From an uncultured Xenococcaceae cyanobacterium (GTDB lineage: Bacteria > Cyanobacteriota > Cyanobacteriia > Cyanobacteriales > Xenococcaceae): a DNA stretch of 36,377 nt. The notes beneath the pieces are model-generated. The model saw only the letters and a list, made by a program, of their open reading frames with translations, did not search any database and had not been told where the DNA came from. The stretch spans positions 1-36,377 of the forward strand of contig CALKUU010000322.1 of NCBI GenBank assembly GCA_937996665.1, in the 5' to 3' direction. The position numbers were made by a program, and so were the translations under genes. Positions within the stretch are counted from its first letter, which is position 1. Each line of letters starts with the position of its first letter. Positions 25,583 to 34,504 of the stretch are shown piece after piece.

Positions 25583-26728
25583 ATGCGCGATCATAAAGAT
25601 GTTGATGCTATTTTGGACAAAGCAGTTTCGCTGCAAGACATTACTGAGGCAGAGGCACTGTGCCTACTCAGTCAAAAATCTTCTCAAGCGATCGCAAAAA
25701 TCAAAACAACGGCAAATTATTTAAGACAAAAACAAAGTGGCGAAACCGTAAGCTACATTATCAATCGGAATATCAACTTCACCAACATTTGCGAACAACA
25801 TTGCAGTTTTTGCGCCTTTCGCAGAGATGCCAATACAGAAGGTGCATTCTGGCTAACAACAGAGCAAATTTTAGCGAAGACAGCAGCAGCGGTAGAATTG
25901 GGTGCGACCGAAATCTGCATGCAAGGAGGTCTCCATCCTGAAGCTAAGAAAGACGGAACTTCGCTAAACTACTACCGAGATTTAATCAAAACCATCAAGC
26001 AAAATTTCCCGCAGATCCATTTTCACGGATTTTCTCCCCAAGAAATTCAGTTTATTGCCAGAGAAGATAACCTTAGTTACGCCGAAGTAATTACCTCACT
26101 CCTAGAAGTTGGGCTCGGATCAATGCCAGGAACAGCCGCAGAAATTCTCGACGATCAGATTAGAAATATTATCTGTCCTGAAAAAATCAACACCGACACC
26201 TGGCTAGAAATTATTGGCATAGCCCATCAGTTGGGAGTTCCCACGACTAGTACAATGCTATCTGGACACATCGAAACTTCCGCACAGCAAATTGCTCATC
26301 TAGGTAAACTCAAGCATCTACAACAGCAAGCAATTCAGAACAACTATAAAGGAAGAATTACGGAGTTTATTATTCTTCCTTTCGTCGGGGAAACCGCACC
26401 AGAACCGATTCGCCGCAGAGTAAAAAGAGATCAACCGCTAGTCGCCGAAACTCTTTTGTTAACTGCCGTCGCCAGAATATTTTTGGGTCACGTCATCACT
26501 AATCATCAACCTAGTTGGGTAAAGTTAGGATTGTCTACTGCTCAAGAGGCCCTCAATTGGGGCTGTAATGATTTGGGCGGAACATTGATGGAAGAGCATA
26601 TTACAACTATGGCAGGGGCAAAAGGAGGAACCTGCTTGAGTGCAGAAAAGATCAAGGCTACAATTTCAGATTTACAACGTCCTTACAGACAGCGAACCAC
26701 TTTGTACGCAAATGCAAATGCTACTTAA
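25583..26728 (+). CDS. cofH: FO synthase subunit CofH (radical SAM)
   Basis: A 381-residue radical S-adenosylmethionine enzyme. CofH joins 5-amino-6-(D-ribitylamino)uracil to a tyrosine-derived fragment; with CofG it forms FO (8-hydroxy-5-deazaflavin), which cyanobacteria use as the antenna cofactor of some DNA photolyases. The iron-sulfur motif CX3CX2C is Cys70-Cys74-Cys77 (NICEQHCSFCAFR), and TEICMQGGLHPE near 110-121 and the C-terminal GGTLMEEHITTMAGA are typical of CofH. Neither cofG nor a photolyase gene is nearby. Distinction from MqnE/MqnC rests on the GGTLMEE and CSFCAFR motifs. Confidence 0.92.
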   Translation: MRDHKDVDAILDKAVSLQDITEAEALCLLSQKSSQAIAKIKTTANYLRQKQSGETVSYIINRNINFTNICEQHCSFCAFRRDANTEGAFWLTTEQILAKTAAAVELGATEICMQGGLHPEAKKDGTSLNYYRDLIKTIKQNFPQIHFHGFSPQEIQFIAREDNLSYAEVITSLLEVGLGSMPGTAAEILDDQIRNIICPEKINTDTWLEIIGIAHQLGVPTTSTMLSGHIETSAQQIAHLGKLKHLQQQAIQNNYKGRITEFIILPFVGETAPEPIRRRVKRDQPLVAETLLLTAVARIFLGHVITNHQPSWVKLGLSTAQEALNWGCNDLGGTLMEEHITTMAGAKGGTCLSAEKIKATISDLQRPYRQRTTLYANANAT

Positions 26729-26880
26729 TTTTTTGAGTTTACTTCAGCGATTAACAGAAAAAAATATTCTGACAGTATTTCGTCTAAACAAACTCATATT
26801 GATGAGAGTTTATGATCAACTGAGCGTAAATCATAAAGTTCGTTTAGAATTGACAAGATAATCATTGATAAATTACTTTC

Positions 26881-27816
26881 ATGAGAATTTTAGTCACTGG
26901 AGGGGCGGGGTTTCTCGGTTCTCACTTGATAGACCGCTTAATGACGGAAGGTAATGAGGTGCTATGTTTAGACAACTTTTATACCGGTCATAAAAGGAAT
27001 ATTTTAAAGTGGATAGGAAATCCCTATTTCGAGCTCATTAGGCACGATATTACTGAGCCAATTCGGCTAGAGGCAGACCAAATTTATCATTTAGCTTGCC
27101 CAGCTTCTCCAGTTCATTATCAATTTAATCCAGTTAAAACTATCAAAACTAACGTGATGGGTACGCTCAACATGTTAGGACTCGCAAAAAGAGTGAAAGC
27201 TAGATTTTTGCTTGCTTCTACTTCCGAGGTATATGGAGATCCAGATGTCCATCCTCAACCAGAGGAGTATAGAGGCAATGTCAATTGTATTGGCTTAAGA
27301 AGTTGTTATGATGAGGGGAAAAGAGTCGCGGAAACGCTTGCTTTTGACTATCACCGTCAAAATAACGTTGATATAAGGGTGATGCGTATTTTTAACACCT
27401 ATGGTCCTCGAATGCTCAAAAATGATGGTCGAGTTGTAAGTAACTTTATTATTCAAGCGTTAGAAGGTGAACCGCTCACTGTCTATGGAGATGGCTCTCA
27501 GACTAGGAGTTTTTGTTACGCATCGGATTTAATTAAGGGGATGATTCTTCTGATGAATGGCGATCATGTAGGTCCAATAAATATAGGTAACCCAGGAGAA
27601 TATACGATTTTGGAGCTAGCCCAAACTATCCAAAAAATGATTAATCCTAATGCGGAAGTTTCATTTAAGCCTTTGCCTGATGATGATCCAAAGCAAAGAC
27701 AACCTGATATTTCTCGGGCTCAAAATCTGTTAGGTTGGGAACCGACAATTTCTTTGGAAGAAGGATTGAAGCTAACGATCGCTGATTTTCGTGAACGATA
27801 TCAAGCACAGACTTAA
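26881..27816 (+). CDS. UDP-glucuronate decarboxylase (UDP-xylose synthase)
   Basis: A 311-residue short-chain dehydrogenase/reductase of the extended type. It should oxidise, decarboxylate and re-reduce UDP-glucuronate to UDP-xylose. The NAD motif GGAGFLGS is at 7-14, the [21 protein letters not shown] stretch (71-91) and TSEVYGDP are characteristic of UXS enzymes, and the catalytic pair is Tyr143-Lys147 (SCYDEGKR). The next gene makes its substrate, so product and substrate genes are adjacent. A 139-bp gap separates them and co-transcription is likely. A dTDP-glucose 4,6-dehydratase-like role is less likely given the PASPVHYQ motif. Confidence 0.92.
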   Translation: MRILVTGGAGFLGSHLIDRLMTEGNEVLCLDNFYTGHKRNILKWIGNPYFELIRHDITEPIRLEADQIYHLACPASPVHYQFNPVKTIKTNVMGTLNMLGLAKRVKARFLLASTSEVYGDPDVHPQPEEYRGNVNCIGLRSCYDEGKRVAETLAFDYHRQNNVDIRVMRIFNTYGPRMLKNDGRVVSNFIIQALEGEPLTVYGDGSQTRSFCYASDLIKGMILLMNGDHVGPINIGNPGEYTILELAQTIQKMINPNAEVSFKPLPDDDPKQRQPDISRAQNLLGWEPTISLEEGLKLTIADFRERYQAQT

Positions 27817-27955
27817 ATTTAGCTAGTTATTTTGAGTTTTTAACTAACTCCAATTGAGTAGTCAGAATGGATCGGTTTAGATATTCCAAGAAAGTAGATG
27901 TACCTATAGCATCTAAAATAAATATTTTAATTTAATAGTTAATGGAGCTAATATT

Positions 27956-29305
27956 ATGCGCGTTTGCGTTATAGGAACTGGATATGTAGGTTTGGTTACA
28001 GGAGTTTGTTTATCTCATATCGGTCACGAGGTAATTTGCATAGACAACAATGAAGAAAAAGTCAAGTTGATGCAATCTGGTCAGTCGCCCATTTACGAAC
28101 CAGGTCTCTCAGAGCTAATGCAATCATCAGCAGCTTCTGGGAAATTAACCTTTAGTACCGATTTAGCGAAGGGCGTACAGCATGGAGAAATTCTCTTTAT
28201 TGCAGTAGGAACACCTCCTCTGCCAACTGGAGAGAGTGACACCAGATATGTGGAAGCTGTGGCAAAAGGAATCGGCAACAATTTATCTAGTGATTACAAG
28301 GTTATTGTTAATAAATCAACAGTTCCTATTGGTTCTGGGGATTGGGTAAGAATGATTGTCCTTGATGGAGCATCAGAGGGATCAGATAGTACGCCCGATA
28401 TTAGTTTTGATGTTGTTAGTAATCCTGAGTTTTTAAGAGAAGGTTCTGCTGTATTTGATACGTTCAATCCTGATCGGATTGTTCTTGGAGGCAATAGTGA
28501 TAAGGCATTAGCAATGATGTCGGAACTTTACCAGCCCATCGTCAAGCGAGAATGTGCAGAAGATAAGAGCCTACCACCTGTCCCTCTAGTTTTGACTGAT
28601 TTAAGCTCAGCAGAGATGATTAAGTATGCTGCCAATTCTTTTCTTGCCACCAAAATTAGTTTCATCAATGAAGTTGCTAACATCTGCGATCGCGTCGGAG
28701 CCGATGTTGTCCAAGTAGCCAAAGGAATTGGCTTGGATTCGAGGATTGGTAGTAAATTCTTAAGTGCAGGAATTGGCTGGGGTGGTTCTTGCTTCCCTAA
28801 AGATGTTTCGGCATTAGTCCATACCGCTGACGACTACGGCTACAATGCAGAATTACTTAAAGCTGCGGTCAGTGTGAATCGTCATCAGCGTTCTATCGCT
28901 CTAGAAAAATTACAAACTGAACTCAAAATTCTCAAAGGAAAAACTGTTGGCTTATTAGGTCTGACCTTTAAACCAGATACAGATGATATGAGAGATGCAC
29001 CTGCGATAACTTTGATTGAAGAATTAAACCGCTTAGGCGCTAGAGTAAAAGCTTACGATCCAATTCTCTCTCAATCAGGTTCAAGCCATGGCTTGTCTGG
29101 AGTGATGATTGAAGCCGATGCCGAAATGCTAGCAGATGATTGTGATGCAATGGTTTTGGTTACTGACTGGCAAGAATTTCTCAAGCTAGATTTTCAAAAA
29201 ATGCACCAATTAATGACCAACCCTTTGATAATAGATGGACGAAACTTCTTAGATCGTTCTAATCTAGAGTCATTAGGATTCCGATATATTGGAATTGGTC
29301 ATTAA
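27956..29305 (+). CDS. ugd: UDP-glucose 6-dehydrogenase
   Basis: A 449-residue enzyme that oxidises UDP-glucose twice with NAD+ to UDP-glucuronate in the cytoplasm. The N-terminal Rossmann motif is GTGYVGLVTG (7-16), then STVPIGSGDWV, NPEFLREGSAVFD, and the catalytic Cys279 in GWGGSCFPKDVSALV. The C-terminal domain carries GLTFKPDTDDMRDAPA. Length is normal. Start at ATG 27956 is supported by GGAG about 10 nt upstream. It sits between the decarboxylase and a sugar transferase and should feed surface polysaccharide synthesis. Confidence 0.97.
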   Translation: MRVCVIGTGYVGLVTGVCLSHIGHEVICIDNNEEKVKLMQSGQSPIYEPGLSELMQSSAASGKLTFSTDLAKGVQHGEILFIAVGTPPLPTGESDTRYVEAVAKGIGNNLSSDYKVIVNKSTVPIGSGDWVRMIVLDGASEGSDSTPDISFDVVSNPEFLREGSAVFDTFNPDRIVLGGNSDKALAMMSELYQPIVKRECAEDKSLPPVPLVLTDLSSAEMIKYAANSFLATKISFINEVANICDRVGADVVQVAKGIGLDSRIGSKFLSAGIGWGGSCFPKDVSALVHTADDYGYNAELLKAAVSVNRHQRSIALEKLQTELKILKGKTVGLLGLTFKPDTDDMRDAPAITLIEELNRLGARVKAYDPILSQSGSSHGLSGVMIEADAEMLADDCDAMVLVTDWQEFLKLDFQKMHQLMTNPLIIDGRNFLDRSNLESLGFRYIGIGH

Positions 29306-29630
29306 GTCAGCAGTAGATTCCATAATATCAAATCAAAATTCTGACTCCGAAAACTAATCTAGTTGAGAGGTTAACGGTATAGAGAAGGTGAATCCGAACT
29401 TCCACCTTCTCTATAAAGCGATTCATTTTGATATTTGAGCAATAGTAGTTGAAATAACCAAGTTTAATAATGCTGACTCAAATGAGTAAACATTATTAAA
29501 CGTGGTGATCAGACTTGAGCGAAGAGCCTTTCCTAATGGGAAAAGCTCAAATCAAAGTCTTGCGGATTATGGTAAATCATTGCGAGCTATCTTGTAATAT
29601 ATTTGATTTTTTAGAACAATTTTATTAATT
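29306..29630. ncRNA. Hairpin-rich intergenic region, candidate structured RNA
   Basis: This 325-bp gap between ugd and the sugar transferase contains three strong stems in a row. The first is a 13-bp perfect stem (29378-29390 with 29403-29415). The second has an 11-bp stem (29462-29472 with 29491-29501), an inner 5-bp stem and three further pairs outside a mismatch. The third is a two-tier structure (GACTTGA 29512-29518 with TCAAAGTC 29552-29559, and GAGCCTTTCC 29524-29533 with GGAAAAGCTC 29539-29548, one mismatch). None is followed by a good T-run. The first may end the ugd transcript; the others may form a 5' leader. Whether it is transcribed is unknown. Confidence 0.35.
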
Positions 29631-30242
29631 ATGCTATTCGGGACAATCTTAAAGTGGATTTTTGATCGTGTTGCCGCAGTAACTGCCTTAGTAATCCTAT
29701 CACCCTTCATTTTGGGAGTAGCTATTTTAGTTCGAGTCAAAATAGGCAGTCCAATATTTTTCACCCAGGCGCGCCCAGGAAAGAATGGACGCATATTCAA
29801 TTTTTATAAATTTCGCACAATGACTGATGCGAAAGACAAAGAGGGTCAACTACTACCAGATGAAGATCGTCTCCTTCCCTTTGGTGAATGGCTACGTAGC
29901 TCAAGCCTAGACGAACTTCCCCAATTATTGAATGTAGCAAAGGGTGATATGAGCTTCATTGGTCCCCGCCCCTTGATGGTTAGATACCTAAAACTATATA
30001 GTCCCCAGCAAGCGCGTCGTCATGAGGTTTTGCCAGGAATAACTGGATTAGCACAAATTAATGGCCGCAATAATATTTCTTGGGAAGATAAATTTGAATT
30101 CGACGTCAAATATATAGACAACTGGAGTTTATGGCTAGATTTCAAAATTCTTCTTTTGACAGTTTGGAAGGTTATCAAAAAAGATGGCATTAGCAAGGAA
30201 GGTTTTGCCACAGCAGAAGAATTTAAAGGAAATTATAAATAG
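29631..30242 (+). CDS. Polyprenol-phosphate sugar (phosphoglycosyl) transferase
   Basis: A 203-residue monotopic phosphoglycosyl transferase of the bacterial sugar transferase family, which moves a sugar-1-phosphate from a nucleotide sugar to undecaprenyl phosphate at the membrane to begin a polysaccharide or glycan. One N-terminal hydrophobic segment (AAVTALVILSPFILGVAILV, about 14-33) is followed by FFTQARPGKNGRIFNFYKFRTM with the basic motif, and SSLDELPQLLNVAKGDMSFIGPRPL with the Asp-Glu catalytic pair. It is the short PglC-like form, without the four-helix N-terminal domain of WcaJ. The neighbouring UDP-sugar genes suggest use in surface glycan synthesis; the sugar donor is not evident. 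Confidence 0.92.
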   Translation: MLFGTILKWIFDRVAAVTALVILSPFILGVAILVRVKIGSPIFFTQARPGKNGRIFNFYKFRTMTDAKDKEGQLLPDEDRLLPFGEWLRSSSLDELPQLLNVAKGDMSFIGPRPLMVRYLKLYSPQQARRHEVLPGITGLAQINGRNNISWEDKFEFDVKYIDNWSLWLDFKILLLTVWKVIKKDGISKEGFATAEEFKGNYK

Positions 30243-30586
30243 CAACAGTTGATTGTTTGTCGCAAAAACCATGAGTTCCCATTGAAAAGTGGCAGATATT
30301 TAAGGGTTAGATATCTCTTAGCGGCACTAAGTAGTTTAGAACTTTCCCACAACTACTACTCCAAACTTAGTTGATTCAGCAGAGATAAGTTGCGATCAAA
30401 ATTGCGATTGTTCACTGGCACTTATAACCAACAATTATCTAAATCTGTTTGGATGCTATTTCTATTCATCTTGTGGAAAAGAAACTTCCTTCTTGCTTCC
30501 AAGCAACTCACATAGCGTAAAATGGTAGCTAAAGTGATAAAACTTCACTTAATTTTATTATCCATTAATACCAATAAATATCCACA
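30243..30586. other. 344-bp gap between sugar transferase and CyanoP
   Basis: No ORF or strong hairpin was found. A TAAAAT at 30518-30523 could be a -10 box for the downstream lipoprotein gene, with a poor -35 candidate (TTGCTT at 30493-30498, spacing 19). A TTGCGAT motif occurs twice near 30390-30410. Otherwise I see nothing in it. Confidence 0.4.
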
Positions 30587-31138
30587 ATGTTAAAAATATT
30601 TTTAACGATATGCTTAGTCTGCATGACGACCCTTATTTCCAGTTGTTCGGCTGGAGTAAGTGGTCTACAAAGCTACGTTAATACAGCACAAGGATATGAG
30701 TTCTTATATCCCAATGGTTGGTTACCTGTAACCGTCAAAAATGCATCGGCTGGAGTTGACCTAGTGTATCGAGATTTAGTGGAGAGAAGCGAAAACTTGA
30801 GCGTCATTATCAGCGACGTACCAAAAGACATTAAGTTAGAAGATTTAGGCTCTCCTACTGATGTTGGCTATCGTTTCTTGAAGGCTGTCAACAAAAAGCC
30901 AGAAAACCAGAAAGAAACAGATTTTATTTCTGCGGAAGCTAGAGAAGGCAAAGATAAAAAGTACTATATTCTTGAGTATGAAGTAGAGTCACCAGAAGAG
31001 CCTACCCGCCACAATATTGCTAGCGTTGCAGTTAGTAGAGGTAAGCTATTTACTTTTAACCTTTCTACTACAGAAAGACGTTGGTCAAACGTAAAAGATA
31101 CTTTTGAGATAGCAGCGAAATCTTTTACGGTTAGATAA
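30587..31138 (+). CDS. psbP2: CyanoP, PsbP-like photosystem II lipoprotein
   Basis: A 183-residue lipoprotein related to the plant 23-kDa extrinsic photosystem II protein PsbP. In cyanobacteria CyanoP associates with early photosystem II assembly intermediates on the lumenal side. The signal MLKIFLTICLVCMTTLISSC ends in the lipobox with Cys20. The mature domain has the PsbP start AQGYEFLYPNGWLPVTV, the LVYRDLVERSENLSVIISDV strand region, YYILEYEVESP and RHNIASVAVSRGKLFTFNLSTTERRW. Length is normal. maf follows 140 bp downstream in the same direction. Confidence 0.93.
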   Translation: MLKIFLTICLVCMTTLISSCSAGVSGLQSYVNTAQGYEFLYPNGWLPVTVKNASAGVDLVYRDLVERSENLSVIISDVPKDIKLEDLGSPTDVGYRFLKAVNKKPENQKETDFISAEAREGKDKKYYILEYEVESPEEPTRHNIASVAVSRGKLFTFNLSTTERRWSNVKDTFEIAAKSFTVR

Positions 31139-31278
31139 TCACGATTAAATAATTATCATGGGGAATTAATCTTCCCTTTGCTAGAAAATTTTTATCAAGA
31201 GCATATTGCTCGCAAACTTAATTAAGATCAAGCCCTGCCCTACTTGCAGGAAAAACCATTTATTCCCATTTAGAGTCA

Positions 31279-31908
31279 ATGTCTGCAAGCTTGCCCTCAT
31301 TCATTTTGGCTTCTGCCTCTCCTGCGCGACGTCGCCTATTGGAAATAGCAGGTATTTATCCCACAATTTGCAAAAGTGATTTTGATGAATCTTCCGTGCA
31401 AATAGAAGATCCAGTTGAGTTGGTTAACACATTAGCAATCAATAAAGCTAAGGTTGTTAAAAATTCTTACCTCAATCATCATGCTGTGATTTTGGGTTGT
31501 GATTCTGTTTTAAGTTTTGCAAAGAAAATTTATGGCAAACCAGAATCGCCAGATGTTGCGATCGCTAGATGGCAGTCAATGAGAGGACAAGTCGGGCTAC
31601 TTTATACAGGTCATAGCCTTATCGATGTAGCTAACGACAAAACCATAACTCGTTGTGCCATAACTAAGGTTTATTTTGCCAATATTAGCGATCGCACAAT
31701 TAGAGAATATGTGGCAACCCAAGAACCACTAAATTGTGCAGGCAGCTTTGCCCTTGAAGGGAAAGGCAGCTTTTTTATTGACAAAATTGAAGGTTGCCAT
31801 AGCAATGTAATTGGCTTAAGCATGCCTTTACTAGCAGTTATGCTCAATGAGCTAGGTTACAGCGTTACCGATTTTTGGACACAGACCCAAATTTCATCAA
31901 CCAATTAA
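31279..31908 (+). CDS. maf: Maf family nucleotide pyrophosphatase
   Basis: A 209-residue Maf/Ham1-superfamily protein. Such enzymes hydrolyse non-canonical or modified nucleoside triphosphates to monophosphates and are linked to septum formation in other bacteria. The N-terminal [19 protein letters not shown] is the SPxRRxLL motif (YceF-like variant), with KSDFDES near 32-38, the catalytic acid Asp75 in VILGCDSVL and [14 protein letters not shown]. The gene is of normal length. Its TAA stop is the first of three in-frame TAA codons within a 15-bp tandem repeat (see 31906-31950). It is in the same direction as the CyanoP gene. Confidence 0.92.
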   Translation: MSASLPSFILASASPARRRLLEIAGIYPTICKSDFDESSVQIEDPVELVNTLAINKAKVVKNSYLNHHAVILGCDSVLSFAKKIYGKPESPDVAIARWQSMRGQVGLLYTGHSLIDVANDKTITRCAITKVYFANISDRTIREYVATQEPLNCAGSFALEGKGSFFIDKIEGCHSNVIGLSMPLLAVMLNELGYSVTDFWTQTQISSTN

Positions 31909-31950
31909 AGCAGAACCAACTAAAGCAGAACAAAATAAAGCAAAACAAGT
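31906..31950 (+). repeat. 15-bp x3 imperfect tandem repeat at the maf stop
   Basis: Units are TAAAGCAGAACCAAC, TAAAGCAGAACAAAA and TAAAGCAAAACAAGT. The first unit begins with the maf stop codon. Because the unit is five codons long, each copy places another TAA in the maf frame (31906, 31921, 31936). Confidence 0.85.
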
Positions 31951-31996
31951 TGTAAATTCTCCTCAATGCAGTCCACCTAACTTTAACGACAAGCTA

Positions 31997-32668
31997 CTAC
32001 TGCCAGTGAATTTGACTCAAAATATAGCGCAAGCGGTCATAATCATCCCGAAGAAGAGTGCTTAGGGTTCTGCCAACCTTAACCAACCACTCTCGATTTG
32101 CTTGCCTAAGCCGATAAACTTCCCTAATCGAAGCAGCAGCCAAAGACTCGACAGGAATATCCTTAACTTGCAGCAAGGTTCTTAGAAAATCCAACTCTGT
32201 GGTGAAATTAATTACTTCTTCTGCCGAGCAACGATAAACCCCTTGATGAATTTGCGGCGGTCTCGGCGGCAAATACTGATAAATCTTTGTCTCATCGCTA
32301 AAACCATCGGTTTTATTATTGGAGGCTAACTCGTAGCCAACAATAGCAGCTTTAAATTCAGTCTTGAGCATCGCAAAAATTTGTGGTTGCTGCTCTCTTA
32401 GTTCTTCCAAAGACAAGCCCAAAGCTCTAGCCCGATGCACAGAATCGATAGGAGAAGTAGTCACATAGGTTACTACTGCAAAAATTTTGTTGCCTGACTC
32501 TTCATCAAAAGATTTTACCCAACTTCCAAATGGAGGCATTGAGGGGAATTTTAAATCCTCAGGCTCTAGACACTGTGCAGTGTAATGAGTAGTAGCCGTT
32601 TCAATAACCTCTCCAATATGGCTATCTTGGCGATCAGTATTTTTAAATTGAGGTAGAGGTAGTCTCAT
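31997..32668 (-). CDS. HAS-barrel-like conserved protein
   Basis: A 223-residue soluble protein conserved in cyanobacteria. The N-terminal part (HIGEVIETATTHYTAQCLEP ... GSWVKSFDEESGNKIFAVVT in the full sequence) looks like the HAS barrel, a small beta-barrel found in HerA helicases and at the start of ATP synthase subunits. No Walker motif or ATPase domain follows; the C-terminal half is helical (DFLRTLLQVKDIPVESLAAA, REVYRLRQANREWLVKVGRT). The function is unknown. The ndhS gene lies upstream in the same direction with a 233-bp gap. Family assignment is moderate. Confidence 0.6.
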   Translation of the reverse strand: MRLPLPQFKNTDRQDSHIGEVIETATTHYTAQCLEPEDLKFPSMPPFGSWVKSFDEESGNKIFAVVTYVTTSPIDSVHRARALGLSLEELREQQPQIFAMLKTEFKAAIVGYELASNNKTDGFSDETKIYQYLPPRPPQIHQGVYRCSAEEVINFTTELDFLRTLLQVKDIPVESLAAASIREVYRLRQANREWLVKVGRTLSTLLRDDYDRLRYILSQIHWQ

Positions 32669-32901
32669 AAAAAATAATCTATACGAACGACTCGGACAGC
32701 TTCAGACAAGAAATTGCCATTCTTACTAAAACAAGAATAATCACCGTTTAGCTTTCATTATTAAGTTAAATCTAGAGCTAAGATAGCCTATTTTACCGTC
32801 ACTAGACATGAGTAAGAGCTTCATAATTGCGTCAGCTTTTCAAGCATCATTCCCCTTGACTCGTGTGGGTAGACAAAAAAAACCACAATACAATAAGCAA
32901 G

Positions 32902-33096
32902 CTATTTTTTCTTACTCTTGATGGGATTAACTGCCTCTAGTTCTGAGAGCCGAAAAGTTACCAATTTATCCCAATTGCCACCCTCAAATAAAACTGCTAC
33001 TCTGCCATCATCAATACGTTGGACAAGACCTTGAAAATCATAGTAAATATCTTCAGTATTCGTTACCTTAACGATCGAACCAGGAAAAATAATCAT
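32902..33096 (-). CDS. ndhS: NDH-1 subunit NdhS
   Basis: A 64-residue SH3-like protein, the ferredoxin-docking subunit of the photosynthetic NDH-1 complex at the thylakoid stromal side; it helps ferredoxin deliver electrons in cyclic electron flow. The sequence [20 protein letters not shown] with [20 protein letters not shown] and [16 protein letters not shown] matches the cyanobacterial Ssl0352 type closely. The tail is basic (IKSKKK). It diverges from the glycosyltransferase gene across 205 bp. Confidence 0.95.
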   Translation of the reverse strand: MIIFPGSIVKVTNTEDIYYDFQGLVQRIDDGRVAVLFEGGNWDKLVTFRLSELEAVNPIKSKKK

Positions 33097-33301
33097 AAAC
33101 TTAGATGCTAACTAGATAGTACTACCTGTTCGATCATACCTTGTCCGATCATAAAATCACCTCTTCGACAACCTTGGTTTTTTAATCTATTTGGGTAAAT
33201 TCTTTGCAGGTAATAAGTATTTCTTGTAACTTTGAGCTAAATTTATCATAACTACTTTCAATTCAACTTAATCAACCCAGATCCAACTGTAGTTTTCATC
33301 C

Positions 33302-34486
33302 ATGAGAGTATTAGTGCTTGCTTGGGAATTCCCTCCCCGTTTGATAGGTGGAATAGCTCGTCATGTTGCCGAGCTATATCCAGAAATTGTGAAGCTCGAT
33401 CACGAAATTCACTTACTTACAGTTGAGTTCAAAGATGCACCTCAATACGAGATAGTTGAAGGGATTCATCTTTATCGTCTTCCCGTTGCCGAGAATCAAG
33501 ATTTTTTCCAGTGGGTTGCCAACATGAATCAGATTATGCAGCAGCATGGGGAAAAACTATTTCAACAACTTAAATTCAATCTCATTCATGCTCATGATTG
33601 GTTAGTAGGAGATGCAGCGATCGCTCTTAAACATCAATTTAAAACTCCTTTAGTGTCAACTATTCACGCCACCGAAAATGGACGAAATAATGGGATTCAT
33701 AAGGGCGGTCAAAAGTATATTGATAGAAAGGAGAAAAATCTGGTTCACAACTCTTGGCGAGTAATTGTCTGTAGCCAATATATGCGATACGAAGTAGAGA
33801 GGGCACTACATTCTCCTTGGAATAAAATTGACGTTGTCTATAACGGGATTCGTCCTGAGAAAAAAAACCACGCAGCAGGTTTCGACCGTCGAGAATTTCG
33901 TCGTCGTTTTGCCCATGATGATGAATTTATTATTTACTATGTGGGACGCATAGCCTATGAAAAAGGAATTTTTGTGTTATTAAATGCAGCACCCAAAATT
34001 TTGGAGGCTTTATCGGGCAAGGCTAAGTTTGTCGTTATTGGTGGAGGCAATACAGAGAGCCTTAAGCAACAAGCCAAAAATCTAGGGATTTGGAACCAAT
34101 GCTACTTTACTGGTTTTATGGCAGATCAAGATTTAGATAAGTTTCAAACAATCGCTGACTGCGCAGTTTTTCCCAGTCTTTATGAGCCGTTTGGAATTGT
34201 TGCGCTAGAAAGTTTTGCAGCTCGCGTCCCTGTAGTTGTTTCCGATGCTGGTGGTCTGGCAGAGGTTGTTCAACATCAAAAAACAGGAATTGTAACCTAT
34301 GCCAATAATCCTGAATCTTTAGCTTGGGGAGTATTAGCAGTGCTGCAAGACCCTGATCGAGCAAAAAGATTGGTCGAGAATGCCTATGAGTCTCTGGCTA
34401 ATCATTTTAGCTGGTCTAGCCTGGCACAACAGACCGAAGCCATTTATGGCAGGGTCATTAGAGAGCGTTCTGTAGTGAAATGGTAG
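33302..34486 (+). CDS. GT4 family glycosyltransferase
   Basis: A 394-residue GT-B-fold retaining glycosyltransferase. The N-terminal acceptor domain begins MRVLVLAWEFPPRLIGGIAR with the glycine-rich loop, and LIHAHDWLVGDAAIALK follows near 94-110. The donor domain has YVGRIAYEKGIFVLLNA (about 213-229), VVIGGGNTESL, and the EX7E catalytic motif EPFGIVALE near 295-303, as in GT4 enzymes. The opening resembles GT4 enzymes related to glycogen synthase, but without the full GT5 signatures. Donor and acceptor are not known. The stop is 18 bp before the next gene, so they are probably one operon. Confidence 0.88.
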   Translation: MRVLVLAWEFPPRLIGGIARHVAELYPEIVKLDHEIHLLTVEFKDAPQYEIVEGIHLYRLPVAENQDFFQWVANMNQIMQQHGEKLFQQLKFNLIHAHDWLVGDAAIALKHQFKTPLVSTIHATENGRNNGIHKGGQKYIDRKEKNLVHNSWRVIVCSQYMRYEVERALHSPWNKIDVVYNGIRPEKKNHAAGFDRREFRRRFAHDDEFIIYYVGRIAYEKGIFVLLNAAPKILEALSGKAKFVVIGGGNTESLKQQAKNLGIWNQCYFTGFMADQDLDKFQTIADCAVFPSLYEPFGIVALESFAARVPVVVSDAGGLAEVVQHQKTGIVTYANNPESLAWGVLAVLQDPDRAKRLVENAYESLANHFSWSSLAQQTEAIYGRVIRERSVVKW

Positions 34487-34504
34487 TAAGAGGAACAAAA
34501 CATT

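Noticed and set aside
26640-26861. 73-codon ORF overlapping the end of cofH
   Set aside because: Two thirds lie inside cofH in another frame; the remaining part has no Shine-Dalgarno or recognisable domain.
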